Origin: Paramagnetospirillum magneticum AMB-1
GTDB taxonomy: Bacteria > Pseudomonadota > Alphaproteobacteria > Rhodospirillales > Magnetospirillaceae
NCBI RefSeq assembly: GCF_000009985.1
Contig: NC_007626.1
Coordinates: 1,574,745 to 1,638,744 of the forward strand
Length of the DNA stretch: 64,000 nt
Direction: 5' to 3'
The notes under the pieces were generated by a model, which was not told where the DNA came from, did no database searches, and saw only the letters and a program-made list of their open reading frames with translations. Below, piece after piece: positions 59,335 to 64,000 of the stretch. The translations under genes and the position numbers were made by a program. Position 1 is the first letter of the stretch. Each line of letters begins with the position of its first letter.

Positions 59335-59529
59335 CCAAGTCCTGTCGGGGGTGTACAGGCCGGGCCGGCGATTGAGTCCCCTCATCGACGCCGGCCGAGC
59401 TGCGCCGGGACGCGCGGGGGAGCACCCGCCGTATCCCATCGGCGCCTGGAGCGACCCCGTATGCATCGGGAGGGGCCGCTACCCCGACCAAATGATGCGC
59501 ACGGGCGCGAAGGCCTTGACCTTCGGGCA
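59335..59529 (-). ncRNA. 5' part of the DGR template RNA region
   Basis: The non-coding stretch between the Avd stop and the template repeat. In known DGRs the RNA around TR, reaching towards avd and RT, is needed for priming. Open frames through it in other phases lack RBSs and pass through TR, so I do not treat them as genes. Confidence 0.5.
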
Positions 59530-59883
59530 TCAGGCGCTCCTCGCGTATTTCAGCCATGCCGTCGCCTGCTTGCCGACGCCGGTGGTCAGTTCCACCGTGT
59601 CCCCGAATTGCTTGGGGGAGATCAGGTGAAGATCCTTGGACAGGCGCAACTGCAAGCGCAGCACCTCCAGGTGTTCGCGCATCCTCTCGATGTGCGGCAC
59701 CTTGGCCGGGCCGGTGACGCAGTTGGCGCGGAAGATCTCCACCGCCATCTGCTGGCTCTCGGTCAGGATCTCGCGGGCCAGAACCTGCCGGTAGTTGCGG
59801 GGATACTGTCCCGTCAGCTTCGCCAGAAGCTGGACCAGGGCGTATGTCTCGCGGTAGATGGGCAGTTCAGTGGCCAGCGCCAT
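59530..59883 (-). CDS. avd: DGR accessory variability protein (Avd-like four-helix bundle)
   Basis: 117 aa; ATG 59883 with a strong GGAGGAGG. All-helical sequence: 'LPIYRETYALVQLLAKLTGQYPRNYRQVLAREILTESQQMAVEIFRAN' (in parts) and 'VLRLQLRLSKDLHLISPKQFGDT', typical of the four-helix-bundle family that includes Avd. Avd forms a pentamer that binds RT and template RNA and is essential for mutagenic retrohoming. Position between target gene and TR is the standard DGR order. Confidence 0.92.
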   Translation of the reverse strand: MALATELPIYRETYALVQLLAKLTGQYPRNYRQVLAREILTESQQMAVEIFRANCVTGPAKVPHIERMREHLEVLRLQLRLSKDLHLISPKQFGDTVELTTGVGKQATAWLKYARSA

Positions 59884-59906
59884 GCAAAACCTCCTCCAGG
59901 CATCAC

Positions 59907-59926
59907 CCGGCCGCCGAAGCGGCCGG
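59907..59926. promoter_or_regulatory. DGR hairpin/cruciform downstream of VR1
   Basis: Perfect 8-bp stem CCGGCCGC / GCGGCCGG with a 4-nt loop (TTCG on the coding strand), 30 nt past the end of VR1 and 16 nt past the stop codon. A twin structure lies at the same distance behind VR2, and none behind TR. In phage BPP-1 such hairpins are needed for target recognition. A transcription terminator is less likely because no T-run follows. Confidence 0.75.
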
Positions 59927-59942
59927 ATAAAGGGTTAAAGGG

Positions 59943-60482
59943 CTAAAGAAGACATTTGCGGACGGCTCGGACCCGGTAACTGAAACTCTTGGCGCTGCCG
60001 TCCTGGTAGCCGTAGTAGAAGTACTGCAGCCAGGCGGAGCCGGAGCTGTACTGGGTGCTGGTCCAGTACCATTCCTGCCGGAAGGCTTCGGGGCTGCCCT
60101 CCCGGAATACCTCGGCCAGGCTCTGCGCCGGAGTGATGCCGGCCCGGGGCATGGCGGTGGCGCGGAGCGCGGTCATCTGGTCCAGCGCCGGGATGTGCCA
60201 GCCGCCGACGCCGTCGATTTCGAGGTCCAGGATCGTCTGGGCGATCTCCGAGCCGGCTTCCGCCATCGCCCGGGTATTGGCGCGGCCGTCGAGCAGCGAG
60301 CAGGCGCCGGGCACGTCCCGGAGCTTCTTCAGCCACGGAACGGGGTCGAAGTCGCCAACCTCAGCACGCGACACGACGAGACCGGCCAGGGCGCCGTTTT
60401 CGTCGATATACCGGGCTCCGAGGAATCCCCCTTCCATCGGCGTTCCGATGGCGGGAGTGATGGCGGGGGTGATCAGGCTCAT
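59943..60482 (-). CDS. DGR variable protein 1 (DUF1566 / C-type-lectin-like)
   Basis: 179 aa from ATG 60482, preceded by GGAG inside the longer frame (ATG 60494 is also possible). No signal peptide. The N-terminal part has 'TPMEGGFLGARYIDENG'; the DUF1566-type core is 'GGWHIPALDQMTALRA' and 'EWYWTSTQYSSGSAWLQYF'. The C-terminal VR covers residues about 147-175 and displays Tyr, Ser, Asp, Gly and Ala where TR has Asn codons. It ends RVRAVRKCLL. The C-type-lectin fold tolerates this variation and normally uses it to bind ligands. Confidence 0.9.
   Translation of the reverse strand: MSLITPAITPAIGTPMEGGFLGARYIDENGALAGLVVSRAEVGDFDPVPWLKKLRDVPGACSLLDGRANTRAMAEAGSEIAQTILDLEIDGVGGWHIPALDQMTALRATAMPRAGITPAQSLAEVFREGSPEAFRQEWYWTSTQYSSGSAWLQYFYYGYQDGSAKSFSYRVRAVRKCLL
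59957..60044 (-). repeat. DGR variable repeat 1 (VR1)
   Basis: Aligns to TR 59247-59334. About a dozen TR adenine-bearing codons differ: AAC became TAC, TTC, GCC, AGC, GGC or GAC, and TAC became TCC. Only one substitution is not at an adenine (AAC to AGT, third base C to T). The Lys AAG and Gln CAG codons are unchanged. Confidence 0.95.
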
Positions 60483-60511
60483 TCGGATCTCCATGGTGCG
60501 TGTGGGAAGGC

Positions 60512-60531
60512 CCGGCCGCCGGAGCGGCCGG
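60512..60531. promoter_or_regulatory. DGR hairpin/cruciform downstream of VR2
   Basis: Perfect 8-bp stem with the same sequence as the one behind VR1 (CCGGCCGC / GCGGCCGG) and a loop differing at one position (CGGA against CGAA on the + strand). It ends 31 nt from VR2, against 30 nt for VR1. Confidence 0.75.
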
Positions 60532-60539
60532 TAAAGGGA

Positions 60540-61112
60540 TCAGGGGGTGAAGGGGAGGCATTTGCGGACGGCTCGGACCCGGGTTCTGAAGTCCTTGCCG
60601 TAGAAGTCCTGGTGGCCGTCGCCGAAGTCCTGCAGCCAGGCGTAGCCGGGTCTGTCCTGGGTGCTGGTCCAGTGCCACGTCGCCTCGAAGGCCTCGGCGC
60701 CGCCCTCCTGGAACGCCTCGACCGCCGTCTGTGCGGGATTGCCGCCGGACAGCGGCATCAGGTTGCGCATCAGGGTCTGCATGTCGTCCAGGCTGCCCAG
60801 GTGCCAGTCGTCAAAGCCGCCGATGCGCAGGGCGGCGCAGAAGGCGGCGGCCGGGTGATCGGCGTCGGCGATGTCGCGGGTATTGGCGAGGCCGTCGACG
60901 AACGACATCGCCCCGGGGCTGGCGGTCATGGTGGTCTTCCAGGCCAGGACGGATTCGCCCTCGGCCTTGGGCGACACGATGATCCACGTGCCGTCGCGGG
61001 ACACGCCGCCGAAGAACCCGCCGGCCATGGGGGTGCCGAGGGCGGGAACGGGGATGATGCTCCCGGAAATGGGCGCGGTATCGGCGTTGAGGTTAGTCTT
61101 AATCACGGACAT
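60540..61112 (-). CDS. DGR variable protein 2 (DUF1566 / C-type-lectin-like)
   Basis: 190 aa from ATG 61112 with AGGAGA upstream. Paralogue of variable protein 1: shared 'GTPMAGGFFGG', 'GGFDDWHLGSLDDMQTLMR' and 'WHWTSTQDRPGYAWLQDF'. VR occupies residues about 155-183 and shows Asp, Gly, Phe, His, Tyr and Thr at TR Asn positions. Ends RVRAVRKCLPFTP. First target gene in the DGR operon; co-transcribed with target 1, avd and RT. Confidence 0.9.
   Translation of the reverse strand: MSVIKTNLNADTAPISGSIIPVPALGTPMAGGFFGGVSRDGTWIIVSPKAEGESVLAWKTTMTASPGAMSFVDGLANTRDIADADHPAAAFCAALRIGGFDDWHLGSLDDMQTLMRNLMPLSGGNPAQTAVEAFQEGGAEAFEATWHWTSTQDRPGYAWLQDFGDGHQDFYGKDFRTRVRAVRKCLPFTP
60563..60649 (-). repeat. 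DGR variable repeat 2 (VR2)
   Basis: Aligns to TR from 59247. Every substitution within the repeat falls at a TR adenine: AAC became ACC, TTC, GAC, GGC, TAC or CAC. The AGA, AAG, CAG and GGC codons are intact, as is the 19-bp 3' end. The first non-adenine change (TCC to CCC) marks the 5' limit. Confidence 0.95.
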
Positions 61113-61118
61113 CGTCTC

Positions 61119-61454
61119 CTATTCGGCCGCGTCGCGAATGGCATTCGCGGGTTCGGCGGGTTGGGGGCGCGGGATCGGGCGGACTGCGTCGATCGTCGCG
61201 TCGGGGAAATGGGCGAGCACCGCCCGGACGAGAGGGTGGTCGCGGGCGTCGGACGGGGCGGCGATCTCGTCGCGGCGAGCGATCCAGGCGGCGCGGAGCG
61301 GGTCCACGAGGCTGGGGGCGTGCGCTTTCAGGCGATCGAGATCGGCGCGGGCGCGGTCGGCGGCGCGGTTGAGATCCGCGAGGGTGCCGGCGGCGGCGAA
61401 GCTGGCCTCGATCCGCTCCGCCAGTTCGGCCCAAGTGGCGCGCGCCCCGTCCAT
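61119..61454 (-). CDS. hypothetical protein of the element
   Basis: 111 aa from ATG 61454 (GTG 61463 also possible). A helical region 'WAELAERIEASFAAAGTLADLNRAADRARADLDRLK' (in parts) may form a coiled coil; no known motif. Six bases after ssb and seven before the DGR target gene, so possibly in the same transcript. Confidence 0.6.
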   Translation of the reverse strand: MDGARATWAELAERIEASFAAAGTLADLNRAADRARADLDRLKAHAPSLVDPLRAAWIARRDEIAAPSDARDHPLVRAVLAHFPDATIDAVRPIPRPQPAEPANAIRDAAE

Positions 61455-61459
61455 TGCCG

Positions 61460-62041
61460 TCACCCCCGGACGCGGTAGCGGCTGCGCCGGCCGAGCAGCA
61501 GATCGGCGGCGTCGGCGGCGGTGGCGAAGGGGATCTCGTCGTCGAGATCGGCGGGAGGCTCCCATGATCCGCCGCCGCCGGCCATGCTGGACGTGCTGCG
61601 CCCGTTGGGGGCGACGCCGCCATCATAGGGGCGGTCGCGGGTGGTGCCGTAGCCCTCGCGCTCGTCGGCGGGGCCGCGATTGCCGCCGCCGCTCGACGGC
61701 AAGAGGGTGAGGTCGCCCTTGAAGCGGCCGATCACCACCTCGGTCGAATAGCGCTCGACACCTTGTTGATCGGTCCATTTGCGGGTCTGGATCTGGCCTT
61801 CCACATAGACCGGCGAGCCTTTCTTCAAGAACCGCTCGGCCACCTCGGCGAGGTTGGGGTTGAAGATCACCACCCGATGCCACTCGGTCTTTTCCTTGCG
61901 CTCGCCGGTGCCGCGATCCTTCCATGTCTCGGAGGTGGCGATGTTGAGATTGACGATCTTCGATCCGTCCTGTCCGGTGCGGACCTCCGGATCACGGCCG
62001 AGATGCCCGACCAAGATGGCCTTGTTGACGCTTCCAGCCAT
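61460..62041 (-). CDS. ssb: single-stranded DNA-binding protein
   Basis: 193 aa from ATG 62041. OB-fold: 'VNKAILVGHLGRDPEVRTGQDGSKIVNLNIATSE' (in parts), 'TEWHRVVIFNPNLAEVAERFLKKGSPVYVEGQIQTRKW' and 'RYSTEVVIGRF'. A Gly-rich linker follows. The acidic tip DLDDEIPF, normally the last residues, is followed here by 21 more (ATAADAADLLLGRRSRYRVRG). The ATG overlaps the upstream stop by one base. SSBs are common on conjugative and phage-like elements. Confidence 0.93.
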   Translation of the reverse strand: MAGSVNKAILVGHLGRDPEVRTGQDGSKIVNLNIATSETWKDRGTGERKEKTEWHRVVIFNPNLAEVAERFLKKGSPVYVEGQIQTRKWTDQQGVERYSTEVVIGRFKGDLTLLPSSGGGNRGPADEREGYGTTRDRPYDGGVAPNGRSTSSMAGGGGSWEPPADLDDEIPFATAADAADLLLGRRSRYRVRG

Positions 62042-62646
62042 TATTTCCCCCTCTTGGCGTGGCAATGGGCGGGTGTCCGGGCGATGCCGGCGAGCTTGAG
62101 GTGTTTCAGGACGGTGGTCCGCGCGACGCCGAGCCCGGCGGCGATCTTGCGGGTCGTCGGGTCCGGAACGGCGCGCCAGGCGGCGGCGATCCGGGCGGTC
62201 AAGGCGGGGTCGGGCGAGTTGCCCCGGCGGACGTCCAGACCGGCCTTGCGGGCGCGCGACAGGTAGGACCGGACCGAATCCTCGTCGATCCCCATGGCGG
62301 CGGCGATCTCCGGCCGCGTCCGTCCCGTGATGGCCAATCGGGCGGCGCGGACGATGCGGGGCTCGATGGCGGCGGGCTTGGGGCCGGGGCGGTGCGCTTT
62401 TTGCGGCGGCCGCGTCACGGGGCGAGGTCCGGCGGTGCGGGGCGGAGAGGGAGGCGGCGCGCAAGCCGTCGCCGGCGGGATGGCGGCGATCGCCTCGGCG
62501 CCGAGGGGGCGCGTGCGGCGGCCCCGGTGCCGGAGATTGTCCGGAAGAGGGGCAAAGCCGGACGCGGGTTGAATGACCTGAATGCGGCCGCCCCCGGCAA
62601 GGAAACGGGCGATATGGTCGTCGAGGGTCATGGCGCCGAGGTTCAT
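62041..62646 (-). CDS. helix-turn-helix protein of the element
   Basis: 201 aa from ATG 62646. The C-terminal half has two HTH-like units: 'AARLAITGRTRPEIAAAMGIDEDSVRSYLSRARKAG' and 'DPTTRKIAAGLGVARTTVLKHLKLAG' (in parts), like resolvase-type HTH domains; the middle is proline-rich. A regulator is likely. Its stop overlaps the ssb start. Confidence 0.7.
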   Translation of the reverse strand: MNLGAMTLDDHIARFLAGGGRIQVIQPASGFAPLPDNLRHRGRRTRPLGAEAIAAIPPATACAPPPSPPRTAGPRPVTRPPQKAHRPGPKPAAIEPRIVRAARLAITGRTRPEIAAAMGIDEDSVRSYLSRARKAGLDVRRGNSPDPALTARIAAAWRAVPDPTTRKIAAGLGVARTTVLKHLKLAGIARTPAHCHAKRGK

Positions 62647-62948
62647 GCCAAGCCTCCCTCGAGCTCGGCGGCGACCGGGGCGAACTTGGCGCGCACGGCG
62701 GAGGCGGAGGCGCCGGTCACCTCGAGGCGGCGGCATTGCTCTCCCGGCGACAGGTGGCGGACTTCGGCGGCGGTTTCGGCGCAGGCGCGGGCGAGCCGGG
62801 CCGAGGCCTCGTCGATCGCCACGGGGTCGAGGCCGATCACCTCGACCCGGACGCCGCCGCCCAGCGCGGTGGCGCGGAAGGTGACGACGATTCCACGATA
62901 GCGGAACAGATGATCCGTTGCGGCGGCGGCGGGACGGCGCGTGCTCAT
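62643..62948 (-). CDS. hypothetical protein of the element
   Basis: 101 aa, overlapping both neighbours by 4 bp (ATGA), so part of a chained operon with the ParB-like and HTH genes. No recognised domain; contains 'GIVVTFRATALGGGVRVEVIGLD' and a helical 'DEASARLARACAETAAEV'. Confidence 0.65.
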   Translation of the reverse strand: MSTRRPAAAATDHLFRYRGIVVTFRATALGGGVRVEVIGLDPVAIDEASARLARACAETAAEVRHLSPGEQCRRLEVTGASASAVRAKFAPVAAELEGGLA

Positions 62949-64000
62949 GCGGCTTCTCCCGTGGCCAGCGCGGCGCGGTGGTTTTCCAGCACCAGCGCGA
63001 GGTGGTCGAGGTCCTCGATGGTCAACAGGACGTCGGGGGTGATCGACGGGAGGCCAAAGGCCCGCGCCAGGGTGCCGGCGGCCGCCTCGATCCGCGCCTC
63101 AGGCACGAGCTCGAACAGGGGCGTTTCGCCGGTGGGCGCAAAGGGATTGTCGATGACCGGCGCCAGGGCGGCGACGATGGTTTCGAGGGAGATGTCACGG
63201 ACCCCCTTGGCGGCGATCGCCTCCTCGAGGTCGATCTGGCGGGGGTCGGGACCGGCGGGCGGGGTCGCCTTCAATGCCGCCTCGATCTCGGCCTTGAGGC
63301 CGAAGCGCAGGGAGGGCAGGACATAGGTGGGCGGGGCTTGGCAGACGATATCCTCGCGCAGGCCCTTGATACCGCCGACGTCGGGGGCGTCCGAGTTGGG
63401 CGATACCTGCGCCCACACGTCGAGGAGGGCGGGCTTGCGGAGCCCGTCGAGATCCTCGGGGAGCAGGGTCAGGCCGTGGGCCTCCTCGGCGCCGATCAGG
63501 CCGAGGGAGCGCGCCATCCCCACCACGGCGGGGCGGTCGCCCGCCTCGGGGCTGTAGGTGGCGAAGGAGCCGACGCGCAGGGCCACCAGGGCGGCGAAGA
63601 ACTCGCCCACCTCGGCGTCGGTCATGGCGGCCAGCGCGCCCCAGGCCGCGCCGTTGTCCGCCTCGCCCCAATCCTTGCGGCGCACGTCGCCGGCGGCGAT
63701 CTCGAAGCCCTTCTTGGCGGCATCGGCGAAACGGGGGAGGTAGTGGGCGATGGTGTCCTCGACATCCTGCGACCACGCCTTGTCGTCGGCGCCCAGATGC
63801 TCGGTGCGGATGCGGACGTTCTCGCCGCAGCCGATCAGGGCGAGGCAGGCGGCGCGCATGGCCATGACGGGGGAGCGGGACAGGGCGGTTTGCAGGGCGA
63901 CGGTCTTGCGCCGCCGGGCATGGCAATAATGCCCCTTGGTGACGGACGAGGATTGCTCGGCCGGGGCGTCCCCGGTCAGGCCTGCCGCGCTGGCGGCCTG
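62945..64000 (-). CDS. C-terminal part of a ParB-like protein (partial, enters from the right edge)
   Basis: The frame is open through 64000, so the gene starts beyond the window and the ATG at 63865 is internal. At least 351 residues are visible. 'ARRRKTVALQTALSRSPVMAMRAACLALIGCGENVRI' (in parts) resembles the segment that follows the ParB/HTH core in large element-encoded ParB proteins ('LTAHRTxALQxAL'). The remainder, including 'LENHRAALA', is less typical. A partition or regulatory role for the element is plausible. The ParB nuclease-like N-terminus cannot be seen. Confidence 0.65.
   Translation of the reverse strand, partial: QAASAAGLTGDAPAEQSSSVTKGHYCHARRRKTVALQTALSRSPVMAMRAACLALIGCGENVRIRTEHLGADDKAWSQDVEDTIAHYLPRFADAAKKGFEIAAGDVRRKDWGEADNGAAWGALAAMTDAEVGEFFAALVALRVGSFATYSPEAGDRPAVVGMARSLGLIGAEEAHGLTLLPEDLDGLRKPALLDVWAQVSPNSDAPDVGGIKGLREDIVCQAPPTYVLPSLRFGLKAEIEAALKATPPAGPDPRQIDLEEAIAAKGVRDISLETIVAALAPVIDNPFAPTGETPLFELVPEARIEAAAGTLARAFGLPSITPDVLLTIEDLDHLALVLENHRAALATGEAA

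Noticed and set aside
59242..59466. A 74-codon Asn-rich ORF through the template repeat
   Set aside because: It is the TR read in the target-gene phase. It lacks an RBS and a protein context, so it is a template and not a gene.
1..64000. CRISPR array
   Set aside because: No regularly spaced direct repeats were seen; the only clear near-repeats are the TR and VRs, the two DGR hairpins and the 13-bp operator pair.

Overview
The window is GC-rich alphaproteobacterial DNA. The mix of exopolysaccharide export, LIV-type uptake, c-type cytochromes, anaerobic N-heterocycle genes and large multidomain sensors fits a member of the Rhodospirillales, perhaps close to Magnetospirillum. That placement is an inference from gene content; no rRNA or other taxonomic marker is present.

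Layout. (1) 1-12.2 kb is a Wzx/Wzy-dependent exopolysaccharide locus: flippase, WbaP-type initiating transferase, periplasmic protein, outer-membrane barrel, Wza-like lipoprotein, Wzc-like chain-length tyrosine kinase, a nucleotidyltransferase and an O-antigen ligase/polymerase. (2) 12.4-23.0 kb is a RiPP locus that I read as a lasso-peptide cluster. It has a 48-aa precursor that is too short for routine ORF calling, an asparagine-synthetase-like cyclase, a PqqD-like recognition protein, a B2 leader protease fused to a methyltransferase, an ABC exporter, and an upstream HPr-kinase-like/sulfotransferase pair. Three phage-tail-collar (microcystin-dependent-type) proteins and an acetyltransferase sit between the two halves. 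(3) 23.1-31.4 kb holds two large signalling proteins: a pseudokinase/AAA/GAF/PAS/HPt/CheA-like hybrid, and a diguanylate cyclase with a periplasmic CxxCH motif. (4) 31.7-35.2 kb is a small metal/haem region (DUF2946, NosL-like, ATP-grasp, membrane cytochrome c). (5) 35.3-37.7 kb has a glycosyltransferase-like protein and rmlD/rmlC.

(6) 37.7-54.4 kb looks like one catabolic island for nicotinate or a related N-heteroaromatic acid. A leftward run of ten genes encodes a molybdenum hydroxylase (FAD subunit and a fused 2Fe-2S/Mo subunit), a 6-hydroxynicotinate-reductase-like protein, a UPF0280 protein, two AA_synth proteins and a LIV-type ABC importer. A rightward run encodes an enamidase-like amidohydrolase, a class III CoA-transferase and an aldehyde:ferredoxin oxidoreductase. 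A MarR regulator lies between them, and an identical 13-bp motif precedes both runs. (7) 54.5-56.2 kb is a sigma-factor-like gene followed by a membrane-anchored protein.

(8) From about 56.34 kb to the right edge is an integrated element. It starts at the 3' half of a tRNA-Thr(GGT), followed by a tyrosine integrase and an HTH protein. It carries a diversity-generating retroelement (DGR): reverse transcriptase, Avd, an Asn-codon-rich template repeat and two DUF1566/C-type-lectin-like target genes whose C-terminal variable repeats differ from the template almost only at adenines. SSB, HTH and ParB-like genes follow. Its far end lies outside the window.
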